From: JALHUB01 sp963719465
Lineage (GTDB): Bacteria > Chloroflexota > Dehalococcoidia > DSTF01 > JALHUB01
NCBI GenBank assembly: GCA_963719465.1
Contig: OY970386.1
Coordinates: 620,001 to 684,000, forward strand
Reading direction: 5' to 3'
DNA length: 64,000 nt
In this document: one piece after another, positions 37,008 through 45,459 of the stretch
How the letters are laid out: every line of letters begins with the position of its first letter
Numbering within the stretch: the first letter of the stretch is position 1
Translations under genes and position numbers: made by a program
The notes under the pieces: generated by a model
Database searches by the model: none
What the model saw: only the letters and a program-made list of their open reading frames with translations
What the model was told of the DNA's origin: nothing

Positions 37008-37480
37008 GGTCCCGCCGGGCCGGAGCAAGCCGAGTGTGTGCCTGCTCAGAATACCCCTCGGTCGCCTGATGAGCAGTCTTCGTGTTCTTGCTTGAAGCGG
37101 CGCCCTGGCCTCATGCAGACCATCACCGTCGCTGCGTGGAACTCCCTCCGATGGCCAGTCGAATAGTCCTCTCTGCCTTCTCCCTGCCGCACTCCTTCTC
37201 TGCTCAGGCAGCCGGTACCCCCTGACGCTTCGAAATCCTTCCGACTGCCTGTCAGACGGCCTTCTTGTCCTTATTCGGGGCGGTTTGCTGCCCAATTCAG
37301 GGGTAGACTTTATCCGGGCCGGTTTGCTGCCTAGCTCAGGCCGGTCGCGTCCGTTCTCACTTCGGAAGGCTTCCGATTGCCTATCGGAGGTCATGCTTGT
37401 GGTTCAGGCCGCATCCTGCTTGGCTCGGGCAAGTCGTGCGCCTCCTGCGTTGGAATCCCCTTATCTCCTTGCCGGATGGT
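37008..37480 (-). other. Non-coding leader with diverged tandem repeats
   Basis: No gene is recognisable between the signal peptidase stop and camelysin copy 2. Two 30-bp copies (37271-37300 and 37310-37339, 25 of 30 identical, core CGGTTTGCTGCC) are flanked by a second, more diverged pair (around 37230 and 37365). Because it lies upstream of copy 2 on the minus strand it would form its 5' leader RNA. Confidence 0.45.
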
Positions 37481-38059
37481 CTATTCTTCGACTAGGTTGC
37501 CTTCCGCTTGGCTTGGCTCGCTTGGCTCGCTCCTCGACTTCCGCGGCAATCGATGGGGCATCCACAATGGTATGAGCAATGATAGAGCGAGAGCCAGGAT
37601 CGGCACGTCGACCAGCGATAGCGGCCCGAAGCTTATCCCTCCGACGGACATAAGGTAGCCGATGTAGGGATAGTGAGCGACTAAGTGCCAGCCGCTCCCC
37701 GTCACCGGCAGTTGCCATGGATCGGGAAGCGGATTGGCGTCCCCCTGTGTGACAAAGACGGGACCGTCAGCGCCGTCCTTTATGTCGACGACTCGGTGCG
37801 TGACAAGGTCATGGTGGTCAGGCGGGTAGAACGTGATGATGTCCCCGACCTTGACCTTGTCCGCCGTGATGGGGCGGAGCACGACGATGGAACCCTTCGC
37901 GATGGTCGGTTCCATGGAGCCGGATGCGACGACGTCCACCCTGTATGGCAGCACGCGGGGACCAACCACCAGAAGCAAAAGCGCAACAACCGCCAGTAAC
38001 AGGGCGACCGCGAGGAAAGCCTTCAGTAGCGTGTGGCACATCCTGAAAAGCCTGCGCAA
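37481..38059 (-). CDS. ER-type (SipW-like) signal peptidase I
   Basis: 192-aa membrane protease. Nucleophile Ser in VASGSMEPTI; the general base is the His of LVTHRVVDI, not Lys, which marks the SipW/archaeal type. One N-terminal and one C-terminal membrane helix enclose the catalytic domain. A TTG at 38059 follows AGGAGGAGG at good distance; the ATG at 38041 is an alternative. It lies among three camelysin-like genes, its expected substrates. Confidence 0.87.
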   Translation of the reverse strand: MRRLFRMCHTLLKAFLAVALLLAVVALLLLVVGPRVLPYRVDVVASGSMEPTIAKGSIVVLRPITADKVKVGDIITFYPPDHHDLVTHRVVDIKDGADGPVFVTQGDANPLPDPWQLPVTGSGWHLVAHYPYIGYLMSVGGISFGPLSLVDVPILALALSLLIPLWMPHRLPRKSRSEPSEPSQAEGNLVEE

Positions 38060-38132
38060 CGGATCCCTCCTCCTGAAGGACTAAAGGCTAGCCCCACGCC
38101 GAGGAGTGGGGCTAGCCAGTTCTATATTCAGT

Positions 38133-38816
38133 TTACTGTGCCGCGTACCATACCAGGCCTGCCGCAGACTGGCAGCCCTCGTAGGTGTAGTCGGCGCTGG
38201 AGTCGAGGTTTACCTTGATCGTGAAGACCGAACTGTCGTTCGCTGTCCACACGTTGGCGGTTCCGCCCCCGTCCGTTCCACCAGCCAGAGCCAGTAGATT
38301 GCCCGTATCAGTGTACGTCGCGGCAAAGTCGGCCAGAGTGCCGTAGCCGGTTCCGCTGGTCGGGTAGATGATCGTGCTACCCTGCTTTATCTGAAGGTTG
38401 ATCTTGGAGGCGGGATCGGTCGCCGTGCACAGGGGGCTGCTGCTTGCGGCCGCGCTGGAGTAGTTCCCGGCGTAGAGTCCGAACGTGCCCGTCGTGATGC
38501 TACCCAGGTAGGTGATCGTGACGGTGTTGCTTACGTCCGAACCCCCAGCTGTGAAGTTCGTCGACGATGCGTCGAACAGTGTGGCACAAGTGCCGCTGTT
38601 CGTGGCAGTCGAACAGTCGCTGCCGCTGACTACGGTCCCGGCAACGTTGGTCATGGACATCTGCGTGTTGCCGAAGACGTTATTCGGGTTGGTCGTCTGG
38701 GCCGTGAAGGTAGCCAGGGTCCGCAGACCGAGCAACCCACCGATTAGCAGGATGATGAAGGCCGTGATGGCCAGCCTCGTCCTGGTTCGGGAAAGTATCC
38801 CGACTGAACCGAGCAT
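38133..38816 (-). CDS. Camelysin/TasA-like surface protein, copy 3
   Basis: 227-aa paralogue of the two other camelysin-like proteins and the first gene of this small minus-strand cluster. Signal helix (LAITAFIILLIGGLLG), then LRTLATFTAQTTNPNNVF, a mature beta-rich region with SDCSTATNSGTC and EGCQSA, ending LVWYAAQ. A GGCGGA ribosome site precedes the ATG. The stop is 73 bases before the signal peptidase start. Confidence 0.75.
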   Translation of the reverse strand: MLGSVGILSRTRTRLAITAFIILLIGGLLGLRTLATFTAQTTNPNNVFGNTQMSMTNVAGTVVSGSDCSTATNSGTCATLFDASSTNFTAGGSDVSNTVTITYLGSITTGTFGLYAGNYSSAAASSSPLCTATDPASKINLQIKQGSTIIYPTSGTGYGTLADFAATYTDTGNLLALAGGTDGGGTANVWTANDSSVFTIKVNLDSSADYTYEGCQSAAGLVWYAAQ

Positions 38817-40028
38817 CTGAATTTCCGCCTTGCTTGGAAGTATTTCTCATTGCTTATCGGCTCGCCTCTTGTCGAGCTAAAGAGGTATTCCCAAGGAAAT
38901 ACGAAGGCGACGGTGGCTGGCCATCGCCGGCGTGACGAAAAGGGCTGCGACCAAGGGGCTGGGGAACGCAGAGGCAGCGCTCGTGACACACGTGGCGAGA
39001 ACAGAGCGTGCAGGAAACGGCTGTCTGGGGGTCAAAACTGAATCTGGAGCGGGAAACGGGACTCGAACCCACGACCCTCTGCTTGGGAAGGCTCAGGTTG
39101 AAAATCCGCCTCCCAGACCCCTCTTCGAATCTAGCGACGTAGCATCTGCTCATTGAAGCAGATGGTCGCTAAATCGCCAATCGACGCTATTGTACCCCTA
39201 TTCCGGAGCCAGCCCTATCGATCCGCCCGCCAGTCAGGCGGCGAGCGCCCATCGCTGGAGAGCCCGCCGGCCGAAGGCTGCCCTTGTTCGCGCGGCCAGG
39301 GGCGCCCGGACGCCGCTCTTCAACGCAGCCCCGATACGTTTCCCCCGCTCAGTACGCAGGCGCCCCACGTCACTGACAAACCGACCAGCAGGGCCAGAAG
39401 CCTGGCCGCTCGGGGCCTTTCGTATCGCCTTCTTGAGGCTCGCTTCCTCCTGATCATGACAGCGTTACCCACAAGCGGCCATTCTGAGGGACGTGGCGCA
39501 AGGAAACAATCAGAAAAGTCCTGCCTATTTGCTCTCCTACCCCTAACCCGTTGGCGATGCTGTCTATGATTGCCGGTGCGCATTCAAAATGCCAGCATGG
39601 CGTGAGCAGGTCTATCCAAAGAAGGATCAAGAAAGCTATCCGTCGGACGACACATAGCCGACCACGGCCGCCGACCATTAGTGATAAGCGAACGTGGCGA
39701 AGAGATCTGCTGAGCTCACTCCCCATGCGGGGACGCTCCGTACGTCATCGATGGCATAAGATATATCCTGGCGACGATAGGGGGCGCGCCCGATCTCAAA
39801 TGCGGGGATTCGCCAATGTCGTGACCGAATGGCCAGATATAGACTCCAACACAAAGGACATCTACTCACTGATGGCGGGAACAATCGCTCTAGCAGCCCA
39901 TTTGTCGGTTTGTCGGTCAGCCCACGACAGGAGGAAATAGAGGGAGCCGTTTCCTTGTGTCCAGGCTGACCCGTGCCCCTAGCGGGGCTCTCCGTTGAGG
40001 AAAGTATTCAGGAAAGGAGGTAAGCAAA
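38817..40028. other. Intergenic region without convincing genes; left boundary of island
   Basis: About 1.2 kb between the camelysin gene and gvpA. It holds the tRNA-Gly fragment at 39045-39090. Open frames here have no protein-like features. A short hairpin (GCCCC-TAGC-GGGGC, 39975-39988) lies in the probable 5' leader of gvpA, followed by the AAAGGAGG ribosome site. Confidence 0.5.
39045..39090 (-). tRNA. tRNA-Gly(CCC) 3'-half fragment (attachment-site remnant)
   Basis: On the minus strand the sequence gives the anticodon loop TTCCCAA, the 3' anticodon strand, T arm (GTTCGAGTCCC) and acceptor 3' strand with encoded CCA. The 5' half of the tRNA is absent: pairing fails right after the anticodon loop. 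The T stem has wobble pairs, so it is not functional. 41 of 46 bases match the second fragment at 56474-56519, in the same orientation. Such halves are left where site-specific recombinases integrate into a tRNA gene. Confidence 0.75.
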
Positions 40029-40244
40029 GTGGCCGTAGAGAAAGCGATAGGCTCATCGAGCCTGGTCGAGGTGGTCGACCGCATCCTGGACAAGGGCATC
40101 GTCATCGATGCCTGGGTGAGGGTCTCCTTAGTGGGAATCGAGCTTCTTGCCGTCGAGGCAAGAGCTGTCGCCGCTGGGGTTGACACTTTCCTGAAGTACG
40201 CCGAGGCCATTGGCCTCACGCCGCTGGCAGCGCCCCCGGCCTAG
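40029..40244 (+). CDS. gvpA: Gas vesicle structural protein GvpA
   Basis: 71-aa main shell protein of gas vesicles. It has the classical core: SSLVEVVDRILDKGIVIDAWVRVSLVGIELLAVEARAV-type sequence, with two short amphipathic helices around a beta hairpin. GTG start after AAAGGAGG. First gene of a plus-strand cluster reaching 54618. Length and sequence are closest to genuine GvpA among the four paralogues in this window. Confidence 0.95.
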   Translation: MAVEKAIGSSSLVEVVDRILDKGIVIDAWVRVSLVGIELLAVEARAVAAGVDTFLKYAEAIGLTPLAAPPA

Positions 40245-40412
40245 GCGCAGTCGTCGCCCTAAGAAGAGAACGGTGCTTGGGTCGGGGCCCGTCCCGTCTA
40301 TCTCCAGGCTCCTACACCCAAAAGGTAAGAACGCGGACGAGCCCTGACCGGCACCACAAAACATGGTAGCCCGGCTGCCATCGGCAGTCAAGGAATAGGA
40401 AGGAAGAGAATC

Positions 40413-40859
40413 ATGCCTACAGCAGCAGACATGGCCCAGCTAGGCGGCGAGATTGTCGCCGGCCATCGCGCTCGCAAGCGAGAGATCACCGGACTGCGGG
40501 CGACCGTGCGGGCCGAAAAGAAGCAGACCATCAAGGCGATGCGGGATGTCCACCGCGCCAACAAGGCCCACAAGGCCGAAACCGTCCACACGCTGAAAGC
40601 GCTCCACAACGAGATGACGCGCGAGTTCCAGGGCCTGGACAAGGCCCGCCGGGAAGGGGCGCGGGAGCACACCGCCCAGACCGGCCACATGTTGAGCGAG
40701 TTCCAGCAGATGGACAAGGCCCGCCAAGAGGCGACGCGGGAACAGGCCGCCCAGGTGCGGGCGCAGATGTCGGGATACGCCGCCGAGAACAGGGGCGCCC
40801 ATAACGAGTGGTGGCGGCATCGGAAGGCGGCTATCCAAACTGCCCGCACCGCCCGCTAA
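40413..40859 (+). CDS. Coiled-coil repeat protein, possibly GvpC-like
   Basis: 148-aa, highly charged, almost wholly helical protein between gvpA and gvpN. Two related segments of about 30 residues can be aligned (EFQGLDKARREGAREHTAQ and EFQQMDKARQEATREQAAQ). GvpC, the outer clamp of gas vesicles, is also built from helical repeats of about 33 residues and lies after gvpA, so a GvpC-like role is likely; sequence identity to GvpC cannot be checked here. Good ribosome site (AGGAAGGAAG). Confidence 0.55.
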   Translation: MPTAADMAQLGGEIVAGHRARKREITGLRATVRAEKKQTIKAMRDVHRANKAHKAETVHTLKALHNEMTREFQGLDKARREGAREHTAQTGHMLSEFQQMDKARQEATREQAAQVRAQMSGYAAENRGAHNEWWRHRKAAIQTARTAR

Positions 40860-41024
40860 CCAGCCGCACCGATTGGCTGCGGACGGGGCAGGCTAGCGAC
40901 AACCGGGGGCCGGCTGCAACGGTCGGCCCGTCGAGGGATGAGACGAGGTCAGGCGCGGCGAGAGGAATCGCTCCCTCGTCTCCTGCCTGACGAGGACTGT
41001 AGTTGAGAGACGGGAGGAAACGTC

Positions 41025-42017
41025 ATGACTGTCCTCAAGGATGGTGTGGTCGCAGAGACCCATGAGGAGGATGAGCTCGAGGGTCCAGAGGCTGAAGACG
41101 AAATGCAGGCGGCCGTCACCACCGTGCGAGAATCGCTTGCCGCCCGCCCTCACTTTGTGGAGACGCCCTCCCTCAAGAGCATCGCCGACCGCGCCCTAAC
41201 CTATGCCGAGAGCGGTCTTCCCCTGCACTTCCGCGGCCCCACGGGCTGCGGCAAGACCACGCTGGCCATTCACGTGGCCGAGCAACTGGGCCGCCCCGTT
41301 ATGCTGATCAGCGGCGACGATGAGTTCGCCACCTCAGACCTCGTGGGTGGCGAGCACGGCTATACCCAGCGAAGGATCATCGACAACTACATCCACTCCG
41401 TCGTGAAGACGGAGGATCGGCTGGACTACAACTGGGTAGACGCCCGGCTCACGATGGCCTGTCAGGAAGGCTACACGCTCATCTACGATGAGTTTAACCG
41501 CTCGCGGCCGGAGGCCAACAACATCCTGTTGTCTGTGCTGGGAGAGGGCATCCTTATTCTGCCCATCGTAAAGACAACGAGGGGCTACGTCCGGGTGCAC
41601 CCTCAGTTCAGCGCCATCTTCACCAGCAACCCCAAGGAGTACGCCGGCGTGCATTCCAGCCAGGACGCGCTTCTGGACCGGATGATCACCATGGACCTCG
41701 GCCACTTCGACAGCGAGACGGAGATAGCGATCACCCAAGCGCACGCGGGCCTGACCCGCAAACGAGCTCAGACCATCGTCGACCTGGTCAGGCGCCTGCG
41801 GCAGGCTACGAACGGCAGCTGCGACCCGACGGTAAGAAGCTGCATCATGATCGGGCGGGTCATGGCCCGTCAGGGCAAGAACGGAAACGGCAGCAGCCTG
41901 ACCTTTGGGCAGATATGCACAGACGTGCTGACGAGGACGCTGAGCCCGACCGGCCAGACCGATGAGGAGAGGAGGCGGCTCCTCAGTGATCTCATTGCCG
42001 GGAGCCGGTGGAACTGA
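41025..42017 (+). CDS. gvpN: Gas vesicle AAA ATPase GvpN
   Basis: 330-aa MoxR-type AAA+ ATPase required for gas vesicle growth. Walker A RGPTGCGKTTLAIHVA, Walker B-like TLIYDEFNRSRPEANN, sensor region AIFTSNPKEYAGVHSSQDALLDR. It begins at the ATG behind GGGAGG. A GTCAGGC/GCCTGAC inverted repeat (40948-40991) lies in the leader. Confidence 0.94.
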   Translation: MTVLKDGVVAETHEEDELEGPEAEDEMQAAVTTVRESLAARPHFVETPSLKSIADRALTYAESGLPLHFRGPTGCGKTTLAIHVAEQLGRPVMLISGDDEFATSDLVGGEHGYTQRRIIDNYIHSVVKTEDRLDYNWVDARLTMACQEGYTLIYDEFNRSRPEANNILLSVLGEGILILPIVKTTRGYVRVHPQFSAIFTSNPKEYAGVHSSQDALLDRMITMDLGHFDSETEIAITQAHAGLTRKRAQTIVDLVRRLRQATNGSCDPTVRSCIMIGRVMARQGKNGNGSSLTFGQICTDVLTRTLSPTGQTDEERRRLLSDLIAGSRWN

Positions 42018-42125
42018 GAGCCCTTTCAGTAGAAGCCGACCGTCACCTCGGCTGAGAGGTTGAGCGCTCTCTGGCCGCCTTCTCTAGCAAAGGAAACGCG
42101 ACTACAGCAACCGGGAGGGTCAACG

Positions 42126-42506
42126 ATGACGAGCAAGGGGAGCACAAGCGGGCGCCGTGTCCTGAGATCCGTGCCCGATAGGACTGTCGAGCACTGCCGC
42201 GCCGCGCACGATGTGCGGCATCAGAGCTCCATTCCCCATCTAGCGGGAGCAGCAAACCCCTACGGTCAGCTCGACCAACTGGACCAGGAACGGCAGCGGC
42301 TGGAGAGACGCCTCTCCATCTGGCTGGCTCAGAAGGAGCGCACGGAGGCCCAGATCGCTGATGTGGACAGGGCAAGAGACCAACTGCTCGCGACGCTGGA
42401 GCCGGTGCTCCACAGCGAGGCAAAGAAGGCGGAGCGCGCGGCAGGCATTCGCCACCGCGAGGCGGCGGAGGCCAGACGCTCGGCTCCTATTCCCATCCTC
42501 CGGTAG
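42126..42506 (+). CDS. Unrecognised coiled-coil protein of the gas vesicle cluster
   Basis: 126-aa basic protein, ATG at 42126 after GGGAGG. The N-terminal 45 residues look disordered; from about residue 46 there is a long helical heptad region (LDQLDQERQRLERRLSIWL and following). No known family is recognised. Its position between gvpN and the Hsp20-like gene suggests a part in vesicle assembly. Confidence 0.6.
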   Translation: MTSKGSTSGRRVLRSVPDRTVEHCRAAHDVRHQSSIPHLAGAANPYGQLDQLDQERQRLERRLSIWLAQKERTEAQIADVDRARDQLLATLEPVLHSEAKKAERAAGIRHREAAEARRSAPIPILR

Positions 42507-42564
42507 GGAAGACGCCGAGCGCTGTGGATTGCGGCAGTTGTAGTGAACGGGAGGTGTGACTGAC

Positions 42565-43158
42565 ATGCCTGCTCAGAGACGGACAAGAGGAAAAAGGGAA
42601 GCCGAAAGTGGCGCCGAGATCGGGCTGGGTGGCCTCTTCAAAGGCATAGGAGACTTCATAGACCTTCTCGCTGATATGGCCGAGAAGAGCGAGACGTTGC
42701 GCAGTCGCGCCGGCGAGATCGAGGGCCTCCCCAAGGGCATGAAGGGCGTGTACGGCTTCAATGTCCGTATGGGGTTGGAAGGCGGCCCTCAGGTGCAGCA
42801 GTTCGGCAACGTGCGCACCACGGCGAGAGGCCCGGTGGTGGATGAGGTGCGGGAGCCCATGGTGGATGTATTCGACGAGAAGGACGCCATCATCGTGCTG
42901 TCGGAGATGCCCGGTGTTGGTCGAGCTGACATCGAGGTCGAGGTCAAGGAGGACGTCCTCTCCATCGTCACCTCGGCCGCTGCTCCCCGGAGGTACGCCG
43001 CGGAGGTTCTCCTACCGGCGCCGGTCGAACCGGACAGCATGAGCATCACCTTCAAGAATGGGGTACTCGAGCTCCGCTTCATGAAGAAGGCACCAAGGAG
43101 GCGCAAGGCAGGAACCGCTGCCAAGAAGAAGGGACAAGGTCGGGCCAGGGCACGCTGA
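42565..43158 (+). CDS. Hsp20/GvpH-like small heat-shock protein
   Basis: 197-aa protein with an alpha-crystallin-type domain at about residues 90-175 (REPMVDVFDEKDAIIVLSEM, then NGVLELRFMKKAP). The N-terminal part (LGGLFKGIGDFIDLLADMAE) and the YGFNVRMGLEGG segment match the layout of GvpH, and the C-terminus is a Lys/Arg tail. Start is ATG 42565 behind GGGAGG. GvpH proteins act as chaperones or regulators in gas vesicle formation. Confidence 0.82.
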   Translation: MPAQRRTRGKREAESGAEIGLGGLFKGIGDFIDLLADMAEKSETLRSRAGEIEGLPKGMKGVYGFNVRMGLEGGPQVQQFGNVRTTARGPVVDEVREPMVDVFDEKDAIIVLSEMPGVGRADIEVEVKEDVLSIVTSAAAPRRYAAEVLLPAPVEPDSMSITFKNGVLELRFMKKAPRRRKAGTAAKKKGQGRARAR

Positions 43159-43209
43159 CGACGGCAATCGGACGCCTCGTAGCTGGCAGGAAGGTGGGTT
43201 TCTAGGCAA

Positions 43210-45393
43210 TTGCCAAGAGGAACGGCGAAGGCAGGACCTCAGAAGCCGGCCGGCAAGGACGGCAGCGGCAAGGAGATAGTCCTGCGGGTGGCCGAATCCC
43301 ACATGAAGGACGTGGGGCGCGGCATAGCCCGCATCGACCCGGCGGACCTGGAGAGAATCGGCGCCGAGATCGGCGAGCTGATCTCTATCACAGGCAAGAG
43401 GCAGAGCGTGGCGAAGGCGATGCCCGCTTACCTGTCCGATAGAGGTAACGGAATCATCCAGATCGATGGTATCGCTCGCGAAAACGTGCAGGCCGGCCTC
43501 GACGAAAAGATCAGCGTCGCGAAGGCCGCGCGCGAGCCCGCCAGAACGGTCGTCATCGCGCCCCTCGGTCCCATGCGCTCCCCGGCGGGCAGCCAGCACA
43601 CCACCTACGTCGCCCGCCTCCTGGAAGGGCGAGGCCTGATAGCCGGCGATAGAGTCCGCGTGAACCTCTTCGGCGCCCGCCCTCAGGACTTCACGGTCGT
43701 GGAGACGGCGCCGAAAGGTCCCGTCCTCGTCCAGGCAACGACGACCATCAGGATCAGAGGGGACGGACAGGCTGAGACAGAGCAGGCAGCCGTCTCCTAC
43801 GAGGACGTCGGCGGCCTGGGCAAGGAGATACACCGCATCCGCGAGATGATCGAGCTTCCCCTCAAGTACCCGGAGGTCTTCCAGCGCCTGGGCATCGATG
43901 CACCAAAGGGGGTGCTCTTGCACGGCCCGCCGGGCTGCGGCAAGACGCTGATCGCACGCGCCGTAGCATATGAAACCTCCGCCCACTTCATCCACGTCGC
44001 CGGGCCGGAGGTGATCCACAAATTCTACGGCGAGAGCGAGGCGCACCTGCGAACCGTCTTCCAGGACGCCGCCGAACACGCCCCCAGCATCGTCTTCCTC
44101 GATGAGATCGATGCCATCGCTCCCAAGCGGGAAGAGGTGCACGGCGAGGTTGAAAAGAGGGTGGTGGCCCAACTCCTCGCCCTCATGGACGGCCTGAAAT
44201 CGCGAGGCGAGGTAATAGTGATCGGCGCTACCAATATACCAAACTCTCTTGACCCCGCCTTGCGCCGTCCCGGCCGCTTCGACCGCGAGATCGCCATAAG
44301 CATCCCTGACAAGAACGGCAGGCTCGAAATCCTGGAGATCCACACGCGCGGCATGCCTCTGGCAAGCGACGTGGACCTGGAGCGACTCTCCCAGATAACC
44401 CACGGCTTTGTGGGTGCCGACCTGGAAGCGCTCTGCCGCGAGGCCGCCATGATCACCCTGCGTCGGATCATGCCCACCATCGACTTTGAGACCGCCAGCA
44501 TTCCCTACGAGAAGCTGCAGGAACTGGAGGTCACCCAGGATTGCTTCCTGGAGGCCCTTAGGGAGGTGGAACCCTCCGCTATTCGGGAGGTCTTCACAGA
44601 GATCCCGGATGTCAAGTGGAGCGATGTGGGCGGCCTCGACAGGGTCAAGCAGGCCCTCATGGAGACCGTTGAGTGGCCCCTGAGATACGGCAGGTTGTTC
44701 GAGCAGGCCCGACTCATCCCCGCCAAGGGCATCCTTCTGTACGGCGCGCCCGGCACCGGCAAGACCCTGATCGCCAAGGCCGTCGCCAGCGAAAGCGAAG
44801 TCAACTTCATCTCCGTCAAAGGCCCCGCCCTCCTCTCGAAATACGTGGGAGAAAGCGAGAAGGGCGTCAGAGACGTGTTCAAGAAAGCCAAGCAGGCCGC
44901 CCCCTGCGTCGTCTTCTTCGACGAGATCGATGCCCTGGCCCCCGTGCGCACCGGCTACGACACCACGCACGTAAGCGAGCGCGTCGTCAGTCAGTTCCTC
45001 ACCGAGATGGACGGCATCGAGGAGATGAAGGGCGTGGTCATCCTCGCCGCGACGAACAGGATGGACATGGTCGACCCCGCCCTCCTCCGCGCCGGCAGGT
45101 TCGATACCCGCATAGAGCTACCGCTGCCGGACATGAAAAGCCGGTTGGCCATCCTTGAGATCCACACCCGGGGCAAGCCTCTCGCCAAGGATGTCGAGCT
45201 GAACAGCCTTGCCAGGCTGACCGAAGGCTTTGTAGGTGCGGATATCGAGGCCGTCTGCCGTGCGGCGGGCATGGCCGCTGTTCGAGAGTTTCTGGAGAAG
45301 CATGCTGATTCGGATGACTATTCCGGTTTCAAGATAGCGGCCCGCCACTTCCAGCAAGCCATTGAGGAGCTATCGACGGCGGCGAGCGGTTGA
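43210..45393 (+). CDS. CDC48/VCP-type AAA ATPase
   Basis: 727-aa unfoldase/segregase. A CDC48 N-domain (LRVAESHMKDVGRGIARIDP) is followed by two AAA modules: D1 with GPPGCGKT near residue 240 and IVFLDEIDAIAPKR, and D2 with GAPGTGKT near residue 513 and VVFFDEIDALAPVR. Both have Arg-finger regions and complete Walker motifs. CDC48 proteins use ATP to extract or unfold polypeptides; GvpN is a different AAA family, so the cluster has two. TTG start after AGGAAGG. Transcribed with the flanking gvp genes. Confidence 0.9.
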   Translation: MPRGTAKAGPQKPAGKDGSGKEIVLRVAESHMKDVGRGIARIDPADLERIGAEIGELISITGKRQSVAKAMPAYLSDRGNGIIQIDGIARENVQAGLDEKISVAKAAREPARTVVIAPLGPMRSPAGSQHTTYVARLLEGRGLIAGDRVRVNLFGARPQDFTVVETAPKGPVLVQATTTIRIRGDGQAETEQAAVSYEDVGGLGKEIHRIREMIELPLKYPEVFQRLGIDAPKGVLLHGPPGCGKTLIARAVAYETSAHFIHVAGPEVIHKFYGESEAHLRTVFQDAAEHAPSIVFLDEIDAIAPKREEVHGEVEKRVVAQLLALMDGLKSRGEVIVIGATNIPNSLDPALRRPGRFDREIAISIPDKNGRLEILEIHTRGMPLASDVDLERLSQITHGFVGADLEALCREAAMITLRRIMPTIDFETASIPYEKLQELEVTQDCFLEALREVEPSAIREVFTEIPDVKWSDVGGLDRVKQALMETVEWPLRYGRLFEQARLIPAKGILLYGAPGTGKTLIAKAVASESEVNFISVKGPALLSKYVGESEKGVRDVFKKAKQAAPCVVFFDEIDALAPVRTGYDTTHVSERVVSQFLTEMDGIEEMKGVVILAATNRMDMVDPALLRAGRFDTRIELPLPDMKSRLAILEIHTRGKPLAKDVELNSLARLTEGFVGADIEAVCRAAGMAAVREFLEKHADSDDYSGFKIAARHFQQAIEELSTAASG

Positions 45394-45459
45394 CGGCGGT
45401 CGGCCAGGCGCAGACAGCCGTCTCGAGCGACCAGGTAGCGAGACAGGGGGAGATGCCAA

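Noticed and set aside
37271..37339. Cyclic di-GMP riboswitch because of GCAAACC-like sequence
   Set aside because: The GACGCAAAGCC partner segment and the required helices are missing; only the short AAACC string matches.
39045..39130. A complete tRNA-Gly gene
   Set aside because: No 5' acceptor, D arm or 5' anticodon strand can be paired; homology ends at the anticodon loop in both copies.
39153..39940. Reading frames left of gvpA as integrase or regulator genes
   Set aside because: Their translations are not protein-like, contain no recombinase or DNA-binding motif, and conflict with each other on both strands.
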